A stretch of DNA of 64,000 nucleotides from Xanthobacter aminoxidans (GCF_023571765.1 NZ_JAMJXC010000008.1:124001-188000), one strand, 5' to 3'. Shown: positions 29,291-38,681, counted from the first letter of the stretch. The notes: generated by a model from the letters alone, not told the origin. Numbers and translations: made by a program.

Positions 29291-29308
29291 AACTTGGGGG
29301 CAACGTCA

Positions 29309-29497
29309 GGGCGGATGCCGGCAATCCGGGCTGACGAACCGGCATCTCGCGCCGGCCTTGCGACAGTCTCTCGCCCCTGCTCGGTGATCCCTTTGCTCCC
29401 CCCGCGTCCGGGCGGGAGAAGGCCGAGCTGAAGAACTAGGTCGGCTGGCGCGGGAGCCCGTCTTCATACGACGCCTTCGGCGTGAAGAGCGGATCGC
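29309..29497. other. spacer with a hairpin, no gene
   Basis: This lies between the insertion-element relic and the thiolase gene. GATGCCGG (29314-29321) and CCGGCATC (29339-29346) can form an 8-base stem. Nothing else is recognisable. Confidence 0.4.
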
Positions 29498-30667
29498 TCA
29501 GGGCTCGATCCGCTCAATGATGGTCGCGGTACCCAGACCACCACCACAGCACATGGACTGCAGGCCGAACCGCCCACCGCGTCGCTCCAATTCGCCCAGT
29601 AGCAACGTCATCAGCCGCGCCCCGGAGGAGCCCAGCGGATGGCCCATTGCAATGGCACCGCCATTGACATTGACCCGCGAGAGGTCGGGCTGGATTTCAT
29701 CGATCCAAGCCCCGAGCACCGAAGCGAATGCCTCGTTGACCTCGAACAGGTCGATATCGCTGAGCGCCAGCCCGGCGCGGGCGAGGATGCCCCGGGTCGC
29801 CGGGATCGGGCCCGTGAGCATGATCTCGGGATCGACACCGACAACGAGCTGCGCATGAACCCGGGCGCGGGGCGTAAGTCCCAAAGCGCGAGCCTTGCCG
29901 GCGCTCATGAGCAGGAGAGCCGCCGCCCCGTCCGAGACCTGGCTGGCATTGCCCGCCGTCACCCGGCCGTCCGGGCGGAAGGGCGGCTTCAGGGTCGCAA
30001 GCTTCTCCACGCTCGATCCGGGCCGCACGCCCTCGTCGCGCGTGAGCATCACACCGTCGGCCCCCTCAATGGGGATCATGTCGGCATCGAACCGACCCGC
30101 CTCCTGCGCCGCGGCGGCACGGCGGTGGCTTTCCACGGAAAGCTCATCCAGATAGATCCGGTCCAGATGCCACCGCTCGGCGATCCGCTCGGCCGCCTCG
30201 CCCATGCTGGGCATGGAAAAGCGCTCGACCAGATCCTTCGGATAACGCGCACCGTAGCGCGTATCGTCATTGCCGCCACGGGTGGCCGACATGATCTCGA
30301 CGCCGCCGGCCACAACCACATCGCAGACGCCGGAGCGGATCAGCGTATCGGCGAAGTGCACCGCTTGCTGGGACGAACCGCACGCGCGCTGCACGGTGGT
30401 GCCCGGAACCGTCACCGGCATTCCCGCCATGAGGAGCGCGGTGCGCGCCACGTTGCCGGCCTGCATGCCCACCTGCGTGGCGCAGCCGGCGACCACGTCA
30501 TCCACCAGTCCCGGATCGAGGCGGCTGCGCTCCAGAAGGCGGGCGAAGACGTGGCCAAGCAACGCCGCCGCATGCCATTCCCGGAGAGCACCATCCCGGC
30601 GCCCGACCGGCGTGCGGACGGCATCAATGATGACCGGTTCATGGTCGCCGACCTCGTGAAACTTCAT
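29498..30667 (-). CDS. thiolase (acetyl-CoA acyltransferase family)
   Basis: 389 residues with all three thiolase active-site elements: acyl-accepting C96 in QRACGSS, H343 in AIAMGHPLGSSG and C373 in SMCCGGG. It would cleave a 3-ketoacyl-CoA or condense acetyl-CoA. Its ribosome site AGGAGG lies inside the 3' end of the preceding hydratase gene, four bases away. Last gene of the dctQMP-hydratase-thiolase operon. Confidence 0.92.
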   Translation of the reverse strand: MKFHEVGDHEPVIIDAVRTPVGRRDGALREWHAAALLGHVFARLLERSRLDPGLVDDVVAGCATQVGMQAGNVARTALLMAGMPVTVPGTTVQRACGSSQQAVHFADTLIRSGVCDVVVAGGVEIMSATRGGNDDTRYGARYPKDLVERFSMPSMGEAAERIAERWHLDRIYLDELSVESHRRAAAAQEAGRFDADMIPIEGADGVMLTRDEGVRPGSSVEKLATLKPPFRPDGRVTAGNASQVSDGAAALLLMSAGKARALGLTPRARVHAQLVVGVDPEIMLTGPIPATRGILARAGLALSDIDLFEVNEAFASVLGAWIDEIQPDLSRVNVNGGAIAMGHPLGSSGARLMTLLLGELERRGGRFGLQSMCCGGGLGTATIIERIEP

Positions 30668-30671
30668 CTCG

Positions 30672-31415
30672 TCATTCCTCCTGCCGCGTCAAACGCGCCC
30701 GCCTGAGGCGGTTTTCCACATTCACCTGTTCTGCAGCGTCCAGGGCGTGCGCGAGGTCGCAGCGATCACTGGTGCGAACCATGCGCTTCACCTCGGCCAC
30801 CAGTTCTGTCGGATGGCCCGCGAGTTCCGTCGCACGACGCGCGACGTCCGGAGCCGCATCGGCACCGGAGGGCAGCACCACGAGACCTGGAATCCGGGCC
30901 TCGGCAGCCGTGAAAATCCGCCCGTTGGCGAGCAGGTCGAACGCCACCAGAGGTCCCGCACGCCTCACGATGCCGGGCACGACCAAGGCGGGCACAACCG
31001 CATGGCGCATCTCGGGGAAACCGAGCCGCGCATCCGCGGCGCACACTGCCACGTCGCACGCGAGCGCCAGCGCGAAGCCCGCGCCCAGGGCGAAGCCGTG
31101 GACCTCGGCGATCACCGGCTTGTCGATCTCGCCGGGCGCCTCCAGCAGACGTCGCATGCGGTGCGCATGGGCGGCGGCCACGGCTGCATCGGTGATCCGC
31201 GCCGTCTCCTTGAGGTCGGCTCCGGCGGAGAATCCGCCGCCAGTGCCGGCAAGCACCACCACGCGAACCGCGGGATCGGCGCCGGCCGCCGCGATCGTCT
31301 CGGTGAGCGCAGCGACGAGGGCGCCGTCGAGCGCGTTGCGCGCCTCGGGTCGGTCGAGAACGAGCCGTCTTACGCCGCCCGCGTCCTCGACGCGCAGCCT
31401 GTGGTCACGGGACAT
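30672..31415 (-). CDS. crotonase-family protein lacking the first catalytic Glu
   Basis: 247 residues from ATG 31415 (GGAGG five bases upstream; a second ATG at 31418 is too close to it). The oxyanion stretch FSAGADLKE is present, but GGGCE is replaced by GAGFA, so the first hydratase glutamate is missing; the second (FPEMRHAV) is retained. Such single-Glu members are often isomerases, C-C hydrolases or other crotonases, so simple hydratase activity should not be assumed. It is located between dctP and the thiolase. Confidence 0.85.
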   Translation of the reverse strand: MSRDHRLRVEDAGGVRRLVLDRPEARNALDGALVAALTETIAAAGADPAVRVVVLAGTGGGFSAGADLKETARITDAAVAAAHAHRMRRLLEAPGEIDKPVIAEVHGFALGAGFALALACDVAVCAADARLGFPEMRHAVVPALVVPGIVRRAGPLVAFDLLANGRIFTAAEARIPGLVVLPSGADAAPDVARRATELAGHPTELVAEVKRMVRTSDRCDLAHALDAAEQVNVENRLRRARLTRQEE

Positions 31416-31502
31416 CATTTCCTCCAGCCCGGCCCCCGGACGAGAGCCGTGGTGCGGCCCGCCGCGGGGCCGAATGCAGCCCCGCGGCACCGCCTCATCC
31501 CC

Positions 31503-32636
31503 TCACTTGATGGGGTTTTGCACGTCGACCTTGGCGTAGATCTCTTCCCAAAGGAGGCGCTTGAACGTCGCCTGGTCGCGGCCGTTCTTCTCCAGCAGCC
31601 CCCGCCACTTTTCGGCAAGGCGGGTCAGTTCGGCAGCGATCTTCTCTGGATCCTTCACCCCAACCTTTGCGCCTTTCTCAACCGCCGTGGCCGTGTATTT
31701 TTTGGCAAAATCCTTGATGAAGGCACCGAACTCGGCATCCCCCTTGTAAAACTTGGTTCCCTTCTTGGTGTATTCGGACACGACTTCCTCATCCTCGTGG
31801 ATGTAGTTGAAGATCGAATCCGTGACCAGTTGGGGAAGGTTGGTGACGATCGCCTTGCGCTGATCGACGGTCAGGGCATTCCACTTGTCGATCCGCAGGT
31901 CGAACAGCGCCGCTCCAAGAAAGCCGCCGAGCGGGTCGAGCAGCACGAATTTCGCCGCCTCGCCGTAGGAGCGCGCCTTCTGGGCGGCGATAGAATGAAG
32001 CGCGCAATCGATGATGCCGCGATCCAGCGCCTCGTAGCCTTCGTCGGGGCTAACGTTGACCGGCACCGCACCGAGGGCGCGCGCCAGGTCGGCATATGCG
32101 GAAATGCCGCGCACGCGCTTGCCCTTGAAATCCGAGAGCTTCTTCATCTCGGTGCGGCAGTGGTAGACATAGGGCGTCAGCGCATAGGTGGCGAGAAAAC
32201 GCGTGTTGAACTTCTTGTATTCCTCAGTGCATTGCGGGCAGTTGAACAGTTCAAGCTCGTTCAGCACCGCCGTCATCACGAGCGGCTCATCGTTGAGCAA
32301 ACTGAACTCGGCGAGGAAGTTGTCGACCGGCATTTCGGTAGGAATGTAGGCGCCGACGAAGTACCCGGCATCGGCGATCCCGTCCCGCACGCCGCCCGGG
32401 ATGTCCTTACCCGACAGGAGAGACGATCCGAAGTGATACTCGAATTTCAGCGTGCCCTTTGAATCCCGCTCCACATCCTGAAAGTAGCGCAGGAGCACCG
32501 GGTTGGTGATGTGCTTTGGGTTAAGATAATTCGCATAGACGATCTTGACTGGGTCGGCTGCTTGGGCGGACGCCGGCAGGAGGGCCGTCGCCCCGCTGAT
32601 GGCAGCCAGACCGGCCGCGAAAAGGACGTGTTTCAT
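31503..32636 (-). CDS. dctP: TRAP transporter binding protein DctP
   Basis: 377 residues; signal peptide 1-27 (ends PASAQAA). DctP-family core including FGSSLLSGKDIPGGVRDGIADAGYFVGAY and LSDFKGKRVRGISAYAD with the carboxylate-binding Arg. Two cysteines close together (FNCPQC) are unusual. It captures the acid for the DctQ/DctM pair encoded upstream in the same operon. Only weakly similar by eye to the orphan DctP at 1649. Confidence 0.9.
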   Translation of the reverse strand: MKHVLFAAGLAAISGATALLPASAQAADPVKIVYANYLNPKHITNPVLLRYFQDVERDSKGTLKFEYHFGSSLLSGKDIPGGVRDGIADAGYFVGAYIPTEMPVDNFLAEFSLLNDEPLVMTAVLNELELFNCPQCTEEYKKFNTRFLATYALTPYVYHCRTEMKKLSDFKGKRVRGISAYADLARALGAVPVNVSPDEGYEALDRGIIDCALHSIAAQKARSYGEAAKFVLLDPLGGFLGAALFDLRIDKWNALTVDQRKAIVTNLPQLVTDSIFNYIHEDEEVVSEYTKKGTKFYKGDAEFGAFIKDFAKKYTATAVEKGAKVGVKDPEKIAAELTRLAEKWRGLLEKNGRDQATFKRLLWEEIYAKVDVQNPIK

Positions 32637-32661
32637 TTTTTATCCTCCCGATTTTTCTTCT

Positions 32662-33969
32662 TCACTTCATTATGTTTGGCAAGAAAAGAGAGATCTCAGG
32701 GAAGGAAATGAGAATGATAAGCGTGATGATGTCGGTGACAATGAACCACATCACGCCCTTGAAGATCGTCTCCAGCGGCACTGACTTCCCGACCACGCTC
32801 TTGATAACGAAGACATTGAGGCCGACCGGCGGTGTCACGAGCCCGATCTCCAGGTATTTGATGACGAGGACACCAAACCAGATCAGGTTCAGATGGGCCG
32901 CCTCCAGCACCGGCAGCATGATCGGCAACGTCAAAAGCATGATGCCGATGGAGTCCAGGAACATCCCGAGGATGATATAGACCACCGACGCGCCGATGAT
33001 GATGTAGAGCCAGTGCAGCTCCATCCCGTCGACAACATGGGCAACATAAGCCGGCAAGCCGGATACAGCCATGAAGCGCGAAAGCAGGAAGCCGCCGAGC
33101 GCGATGAAGAGTATGGTGGCGGTTGAGTTCACCGATTCCACCACGGATTCCTTGATCACGCGCCAGTTCAGCGCCCCCCGCAGCGCGACAATGACGAACG
33201 TCATCAATGCACCGCCCGCGGCGGCTTCGGTGGCGGTGAAGATGCCCACATACATGCTGCCGATCACCGCCAGCACCAGCACCGGCAACGGCCACACCGA
33301 CCCGAGCACCGCCCAGCGGGCCGCCCAGCTCACCGCCTCTTCCACCGGCGGGGCCAAGGCGGGATTCAGCTTGCAGCGGATCGCGATCATGGTCGCGAAC
33401 ATGACCGCCGACAGAATTCCCGGGATGACGCCCGCGACAAGAGCCTGGCTCACCGAGACCTCGGCGAAGATGGCGTAGAGCACCATCAGAATGCTGGGCG
33501 GAATCAGCGAACCGAGCGTGCCGGCGGCAGCCACCGCGCCGGTGGCAAGGCCCGGATCGTAGCGGTAACGCAGCATTTCCGGGATCGCGATGCGCCCCAT
33601 GGCCGACGCGGTGGCGACGCTGGAGCCAGAGGCCGCGGCAAACATCGCGCAGGCGGCGGTGCTGGCCACCGCGAGCCCGCCGGGCAGCGCGCTCAGCCAC
33701 AACCGCGCGGCCCTGTAGAGACTTTGGGTGAGGCCGCCGTGATAGGCCAGTGTGCCCATGAGGATGAACATGGGCACCGCCGACATCGACCAATGGGCGA
33801 TGAAATTGTAGGGCTGCTCGGCAAGCACGCTCATCGCCGCCGCCGGCCCTCGTATGACCAGCATCCCGACCACGGAAACCGAGGCGAGCGCGAAGGCGAT
33901 GGGCACCCGCACGGCCAGCATCAGCAACAAAATGGCGATCGCAAGAATGCCGACGGTGATCGATGACAT
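32662..33969 (-). CDS. dctM: TRAP transporter large permease DctM
   Basis: 435 residues, about twelve hydrophobic segments, with family motifs RVPIAFALASVSVVGML, FAAASGSSVATASAMGRIAIPEM, GTLGSLIPPSILMVLYA and GLVTPPVGLNVFVI. It forms the ion-coupled transport channel. It starts 50 bases after dctQ and ends 25 bases before dctP. Confidence 0.95.
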   Translation of the reverse strand: MSSITVGILAIAILLLMLAVRVPIAFALASVSVVGMLVIRGPAAAMSVLAEQPYNFIAHWSMSAVPMFILMGTLAYHGGLTQSLYRAARLWLSALPGGLAVASTAACAMFAAASGSSVATASAMGRIAIPEMLRYRYDPGLATGAVAAAGTLGSLIPPSILMVLYAIFAEVSVSQALVAGVIPGILSAVMFATMIAIRCKLNPALAPPVEEAVSWAARWAVLGSVWPLPVLVLAVIGSMYVGIFTATEAAAGGALMTFVIVALRGALNWRVIKESVVESVNSTATILFIALGGFLLSRFMAVSGLPAYVAHVVDGMELHWLYIIIGASVVYIILGMFLDSIGIMLLTLPIMLPVLEAAHLNLIWFGVLVIKYLEIGLVTPPVGLNVFVIKSVVGKSVPLETIFKGVMWFIVTDIITLIILISFPEISLFLPNIMK

Positions 33970-34019
33970 GATGTGCCCTTGAAGACGCCGGTTCGGGGAA
34001 AGGTGGAGGGGGCGCGGCG

Positions 34020-34562
34020 TCAGTCGACGTCGAGCGCATGGCCATGACGGGCGCCGCCCGGTGCCGGCTTTCCAAAGATGGCGGCGCGCGCTTCCTCCGC
34101 CGCGTTGAGCAGGAGATAGAGCGCAAGCACCAGCGCGCCGGCCACCACCAGCCAGCGGGTCGGCCAGATCGTGACGATCACCGTGCCGACCGCGTATTCA
34201 CCGGCCCGCGTCATGGCGAGGGCCTTCAAGTAGGTCGCATAGCAGAATACGAGCGTCCCGGCGGCGCAGGCGAGGCAGACCACCGCATCGAGCGAGGCCA
34301 CGGCGCGTGGCGGCATCCAGCCGGTGAACAGCTCAATGATGACGTGGGCCTTGTCCCGCTGCACGCAGGCCAGCGGCAGGAACGTCACCGCGACCATGAA
34401 ATAGTTGGCGGTCAGCTCCTGACTGCCGGGCACGGTGCCGTTGAACAGGCTGCGCGCCACCGCATCGGCGACGACGATCACCATCATCAGCACGATGCTC
34501 AAGCCCGCGGCAAGCAGCAGCAGATTCGGTACCGGATCGAGGATCCTGCGCGCCAATCCCAT
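34020..34562 (-). CDS. dctQ: TRAP transporter small permease DctQ
   Basis: 180 residues with four transmembrane segments and the DctQ pattern VPGSQELTANYFMVAVTFLPLACVQRDKAHVIIEL. ATG 34562 has GGGAGG five bases upstream. First gene of the TRAP-hydratase-thiolase operon. Confidence 0.93.
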   Translation of the reverse strand: MGLARRILDPVPNLLLLAAGLSIVLMMVIVVADAVARSLFNGTVPGSQELTANYFMVAVTFLPLACVQRDKAHVIIELFTGWMPPRAVASLDAVVCLACAAGTLVFCYATYLKALAMTRAGEYAVGTVIVTIWPTRWLVVAGALVLALYLLLNAAEEARAAIFGKPAPGGARHGHALDVD

Positions 34563-34613
34563 GGGTTCCTCCCGTGTGCGCCAGTCATGCCGGACGCATC
34601 GTCGTTAACTCGA

Positions 34614-34641
34614 ACCATAACAAAGCCTTGATACAGATCAA
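34614..34641 (-). promoter_or_regulatory. candidate dctQ promoter
   Basis: On the minus strand TTGATC (34641-34636) and TATGGT (34619-34614) are 16 bases apart, about 50 bases before the dctQ start. The region 34563-34728 is clearly A+T-rich compared with the genes around it. Confidence 0.4.
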
Positions 34642-34652
34642 CACAATTCGTC

Positions 34653-34682
34653 CAGATTGATACTTTGAATTTTGGTATTAAT
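34653..34682 (-). promoter_or_regulatory. shared element CAGATTG-N14-GGTATTAAT upstream of dctQ
   Basis: Plus-strand CAGATTG (34653-34659) and GGTATTAAT (34674-34682). Nearly the same pair occurs at 38682-38710 before the SDR operon, and both lie 88-91 bases upstream of the respective start codons. A common regulator of both operons is inferred. Confidence 0.45.
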
Positions 34683-34728
34683 CGGCGGATGCGTTTCGCC
34701 ACAGTCGCCACACGCTCAGCAGCCCCAG

Positions 34729-36114
34729 TCATCCCCGGGGCTCTTCCGTCCGTGGAGCAAGCAAAGCGGAACCATGCCTCGCCACGAAGTCGGTCGTGGC
34801 GGCACCGGTGCGAAATTCCGCATGCGCGAGCACGGACCGCAGGAACGCGAGATTGCTCCCCACGCCATTGATACACGTCGCCGCCAAAGCATCATCAAGG
34901 CGCCGCCGTGCGGCTTCCCTGTCCGGGCCCCAGGCGATCACCTTGGCAATCATGGGATCGTAGAATGGGGTGATCTCGTCGCCCGCCCGAACCCCTGTAT
35001 CGATGCGCAGGCCGTCGCCCAATGCAGGAAGATTCAGTCGCGCAAGTCGTCCCGGCGTTGGCAGGAACCCACGGTCCGGAGCCTCCGCATAGATGCGGGC
35101 TTCGATGGCATGGCCGACCGCCACCGGCGGATCGGGGATCGCCGCCAAGAGGTTTTCGCCGGCCGCCTGGCGCAGCTGCAACGCCACCAGATCGAGGCCC
35201 GTCACCATTTCCGTAACGGGGTGCTCCACCTGGATGCGCGTGTTCATCTCCAGGAAGTAGAAACGCCCGGTCGCGGCGTCGACGATGAATTCGACGGTCC
35301 CCGCGCCGAGATACCCGACCCGCGCCGCGAGGCGGGCGGCCGCCGTCCTCAGCCCATGGGAGACACCTTCGGGCAGGTTTGCGGCGGGGCTCTCCTCGAT
35401 CACTTTCTGGAAGCGGCGTTGCACCGAGCAGTCTCGCTCGGGAAAGGCGATGACCCGGCCGGGCGCAACGCCAAACACCTGGACTTCCACATGGCGCGCG
35501 GCGGCGACGAAATGTTCGAGATAGACGCCGTCATCACCGAAGCTGCGGGCCGCCTGCTCGCGCGCGCGTTCGACGGCGACCGGGAGATCGGCTTCGGTGT
35601 CGACGCGACGCATGCCGATGCCCCCGCCACCGCCTGTCGCCTTCACCAGCAGCGGGAAGCCCACGGATGCGCCGAGGCCGGGCAGGTCCCCCCCCATGTC
35701 CCGGGGCAACCGACCAGAGCCTGGCAGAACAGGGACGCCCGCATCCTCGGCCCGCGCGCGGGCGCGCCCCTTGTCACCCATCTCGGCAATGATGGTGTCA
35801 GCCGGCCCCACGAAGAGGAGCCCGGCGTCCACGACCTTCCGTGCAAAAGAGGGGCTCTCCGAGAGGAAACCGTAGCCGGGATGGATGGCCATGGCGCCGG
35901 TGGCGCGCGCGGCTTCCAGGATGGCATCGGCATCGAGATAGCTCTGCCGCGCCGGAGGGGGACCGATGCGCACCGCCTCGTCCGCCAGCTCCACGTGAAG
36001 AGCGTTGCGGTCGGCGTCGGAGTAGACTGCGATGCTTCTCAGCCCGAGGTCGCGGCAGGCCCGCACGATGCGGCAGGCGATCTCGCCGCGATTGGCGATG
36101 AGGACACTCTTCAT
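34729..36114 (-). CDS. acyl-CoA carboxylase, biotin carboxylase subunit
   Basis: 461 residues beginning with the AccC-type MKSVLIANRGEIACRIVRACRDLG. ATP-grasp glycine loop KATGGGGGIGMR, and catalytic EMNTRIQVEHPVTEMVTG. It stops without a biotinyl domain, so it needs the separate BCCP at 46059 and the carboxyltransferase at 46454, which lie 10 kb away in this cluster. It carboxylates biotin with ATP and bicarbonate. It follows SDR, ACAD and MaoC genes in a minus-strand operon. Confidence 0.9.
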   Translation of the reverse strand: MKSVLIANRGEIACRIVRACRDLGLRSIAVYSDADRNALHVELADEAVRIGPPPARQSYLDADAILEAARATGAMAIHPGYGFLSESPSFARKVVDAGLLFVGPADTIIAEMGDKGRARARAEDAGVPVLPGSGRLPRDMGGDLPGLGASVGFPLLVKATGGGGGIGMRRVDTEADLPVAVERAREQAARSFGDDGVYLEHFVAAARHVEVQVFGVAPGRVIAFPERDCSVQRRFQKVIEESPAANLPEGVSHGLRTAAARLAARVGYLGAGTVEFIVDAATGRFYFLEMNTRIQVEHPVTEMVTGLDLVALQLRQAAGENLLAAIPDPPVAVGHAIEARIYAEAPDRGFLPTPGRLARLNLPALGDGLRIDTGVRAGDEITPFYDPMIAKVIAWGPDREAARRRLDDALAATCINGVGSNLAFLRSVLAHAEFRTGAATTDFVARHGSALLAPRTEEPRG

Positions 36115-36173
36115 CGACCCCTTCCCGGTTTGGAGCGTGGAGCCGGCGGCCTGGGCCCGGCTGGAATGCGTGC

Positions 36174-36590
36174 CTATCGCTGAAACGCGAGGGTGGCGTT
36201 GCCCTGAAAGACGAGCCTCCGCTCGACCTCGCCTCTCACCGCGAGATCGCAGCAGGGGACCCCCTCCCGCGTCTCCTTCGCCACCACTTCGACGGTCATC
36301 ACCACCACGTCACCCGGGCGCACCGGATTGAGGAAGCGCCCTTCGATGTCGCGCACGAACGCGCCCGGACCGCCGAACGCAGAGGCGCTGCGCCCGGCGA
36401 TACCCATGGTCAGCATGCCATGGGCTATCACGCCGCCCAGCCCGGCCTCCCGGGCGTAGGCGTCATCGTAATGGATACGGTTGAAGTCGCCCGAGGCGCC
36501 CGCATACATCACCAGTTGGCGGGTCGTAACGGGATCGCTCGAAAGCGTATCCCGGTCCCCCACGGCCAGTTCGTCGAAGCGCCTCTGCAT
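36174..36590 (-). CDS. MaoC-family (R)-specific enoyl-CoA hydratase
   Basis: A 138-residue single hot-dog protein. The hydratase motif appears as GDFNRIHYDDAYAREAGLGGVIAHGMLTM, with the catalytic Asp and His at about 35 and 40. It would hydrate a 2-enoyl-CoA to the (R)-3-hydroxy product. The start is 12 bases past the ACAD stop. Confidence 0.85.
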   Translation of the reverse strand: MQRRFDELAVGDRDTLSSDPVTTRQLVMYAGASGDFNRIHYDDAYAREAGLGGVIAHGMLTMGIAGRSASAFGGPGAFVRDIEGRFLNPVRPGDVVVMTVEVVAKETREGVPCCDLAVRGEVERRLVFQGNATLAFQR

Positions 36591-36601
36591 CGCGCCGCGC
36601 C

Positions 36602-37765
36602 TCAGCGCTGGAGGGTCGAATCGAATGTCTCGTTCAACTCCGCCTGGCCGACGATCTGCGCCGTGCGGTCGTGCCCCGCATGAAGCACATGCGTCTCCAG
36701 ATCGCGGAGATAGCGACTGAGCGGATACTCGTCGAACAGCGCAGTCGAGCCGACCGCGTGGATCAGCTTGTGGGACAGTTCGAAGGCGACGTGCGCTGCC
36801 GTGGACTTGGCGCTCATGGAGAGCAGCTCCGCCTCAACCACCGACCGCGTCTTGAACGCGCGAATGGCGTCGTGGAAGAGAGAGCCGGCGGCATCGAGGG
36901 CGATGCGCATCTCGCCCATACGCATCTGGATCAGTTCCGCCCTGCCGCGCCCGCGCTCGATCAGGTATTGGCGGCACCACTCGTACATGCCCTCCGTGGT
37001 GCCGAGATAGTTGGCGGTGAAGCCGAGATGAAACCGGCCCTGCCAGCGCCCGCGCGGATAGGCGCCGGGCTCGCCGAGGACATGGCTGTCCGGAATGAAC
37101 ACATTGTCGAGGGTGATGATCGGACTTGCCGCGGCACGCATGCCGTTGGGCCGATACCAGTCATTGTCGATCGTCACGCCCTTCATGCCGGGCTCGACGA
37201 TGAGCATCTGATGGTTGTCGAGATAGTTGTTCACGCCATCGATGGCGGCGAAGATGATAGCAAAGCTCATCATCGGACCGTTCGTGGCGTAGTTTTTCTC
37301 GCCATTGAGGATAAACCCTCCATCCACGCGCTTGGCGGAGGTGTTCATCATGTACATGTGCTTGCGTTTTGCCTCGGAGCCCACGAAGCCGGACAGCGAC
37401 GGGCGCTCGAACATGGGCTGGATGAAGCGCTCGCGCTGCTCCGGCGTGCCCAGATCGTTCACCGCCCAGGCGGTGTGGTTCTGCACCTGGTAGCAGTGGG
37501 CGGTGGAACTGCATCCCCGTGCGATCACGCGCAGCGCCTGCAGATAGGTGGCGGGATCGTCCGTGGTGAGGTTCGAGCCCTTGCCGCCCATCTCCTTGGG
37601 GAGCGTCGTGGTCAGCCAGCCGCGGGAGAAGAGCGCCTCGATATTCTCGCGCGGCATATCGCAATTGGCGTCATAGCTCGCGCCGCGCGGGCGAAATTCG
37701 CCGATTGCAAGGGCTGCCAGCTCCTTGATGTCGTCACGCTCCAGCGCATCGACGGGATCGATCAT
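36602..37765 (-). CDS. acyl-CoA dehydrogenase-fold flavoprotein, possibly a two-component monooxygenase
   Basis: 387 residues from ATG 37765 (GGAGGAG upstream; the GTG at 37777 is less likely). The fold is ACAD-like, but the family Glu-containing YEGT motif is absent: the C-terminal segment reads EYPLSRYLRDLETHVLHAGHD. A dehydrogenase glutamate elsewhere was not identified. This kind of ending resembles DszC/HsaA/SfnC-type flavin-dependent oxygenases, which use reduced flavin from a separate reductase, and a flavin reductase is encoded at 45549. A dehydrogenase with unusual catalytic base remains possible. Second gene of the SDR operon. Confidence 0.75.
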   Translation of the reverse strand: MIDPVDALERDDIKELAALAIGEFRPRGASYDANCDMPRENIEALFSRGWLTTTLPKEMGGKGSNLTTDDPATYLQALRVIARGCSSTAHCYQVQNHTAWAVNDLGTPEQRERFIQPMFERPSLSGFVGSEAKRKHMYMMNTSAKRVDGGFILNGEKNYATNGPMMSFAIIFAAIDGVNNYLDNHQMLIVEPGMKGVTIDNDWYRPNGMRAAASPIITLDNVFIPDSHVLGEPGAYPRGRWQGRFHLGFTANYLGTTEGMYEWCRQYLIERGRGRAELIQMRMGEMRIALDAAGSLFHDAIRAFKTRSVVEAELLSMSAKSTAAHVAFELSHKLIHAVGSTALFDEYPLSRYLRDLETHVLHAGHDRTAQIVGQAELNETFDSTLQR

Positions 37766-37814
37766 CGTCTCCTCCACTTCCGATTATTCTTGAGAGAGTG
37801 GCACCGCCCGGCGA

Positions 37815-38594
37815 TCAGCCGCGCCGCGTCTCCGGGCCGCCGCTCGCATAGACGACCTGCCCATTCACGAATCCCGCCTCGTCGGAGCACAGGAAGCAGA
37901 CGAGGTTCGCCACGTCGCGCGGTACGCCAACCCGGCCAATGGCGATGGTCTTCGCACGCATCTGGCGGTAGGCCTCAGGCTCGTGGCCAAGCCGGCGAGC
38001 CGTGAGCTGCGTCATCTCGGTATCGATGAAGCCGGGTGCCACTGCGTTCACATTGATGTTGAAGCGCCCCAATTCGAGCGCGAGGCTGCGGGTAAAACCT
38101 TGCAGCCCGGCCTTGGCGGTCGAATAGTTGACCTGCCCGCGATTTCCGAGCGCGGAGGTGGAAGAGATGTTGCAGATCTTGCCGTAGTTCTGGCGCACCA
38201 TGTGCCGTTGGGCGGCGCGCGTACACAGGAATGCGCCACGCAGATGGACCCCCATCACGAGATCCCAATCCTCATCTTCCATCTTGTGAATGAGGTTGTC
38301 TCTGGTGACGCCGGCATTGTTGACGAGCACATCGATCCCGCCGAGCCGCTGCGCCACCTCTTCGGCCATCGCTTCGACGCTCTCACGCACGGAGACGTCG
38401 CAGGCGATGCCCACCGCCTGGGTTTCGTAGGTCGCAGCGATTTCCGCTGCCGTAGCCGCGGCGGTGGCGGCATCGAGATCGACCACCGCCACTGCGGCGC
38501 CGTCCTCCGCAAACCTCTCCGCCGTTGCCCGGCCGATACCTCGGGCAGAGCCAGTGACGACCACCCGCCGGCCGGAAAAGCGCTTCTCCCCCAT
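37815..38594 (-). CDS. SDR dehydrogenase, FabG-like
   Basis: 259 residues from ATG 38594, preceded by GGGAGAGAG. TGSARGIG at about 14-21, NNAG, SALGNRGQVNYSTAK with the catalytic Tyr/Lys, and a C terminus FVNGQVVYASGGP. Probable NAD(P)-dependent 3-hydroxyacyl-CoA dehydrogenase. First gene of the operon SDR-ACAD-MaoC-biotin carboxylase. Confidence 0.88.
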   Translation of the reverse strand: MGEKRFSGRRVVVTGSARGIGRATAERFAEDGAAVAVVDLDAATAAATAAEIAATYETQAVGIACDVSVRESVEAMAEEVAQRLGGIDVLVNNAGVTRDNLIHKMEDEDWDLVMGVHLRGAFLCTRAAQRHMVRQNYGKICNISSTSALGNRGQVNYSTAKAGLQGFTRSLALELGRFNINVNAVAPGFIDTEMTQLTARRLGHEPEAYRQMRAKTIAIGRVGVPRDVANLVCFLCSDEAGFVNGQVVYASGGPETRRG

Positions 38595-38681
38595 CGCGTC
38601 TCTCTCCCATCGGGTCCCTCGCCGCATCTGCCGATACCGGGCGGGACTCCTATTGTTAGGCCATTCTGAGCACGTTCAAAT

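Larger units (their letters stand above)
27700..29308 (+). mobile_element. broken IS3-family element interrupted by a putA fragment
   Basis: An OrfA-like N terminus at 27739 and most of a DDE OrfB from about 28516 lie in the same orientation, but the 680 bases between them hold a reversed putA fragment instead of the rest of orfA and the start of orfB. The left end is placed near the TGAATTTTGAGG stretch at about 27715, and the right end near AACTTGGGGGCAACGTCA (ending at 29308); neither terminal repeat is certain. The transposase is frameshifted, so the element is inactive. Confidence 0.6.
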
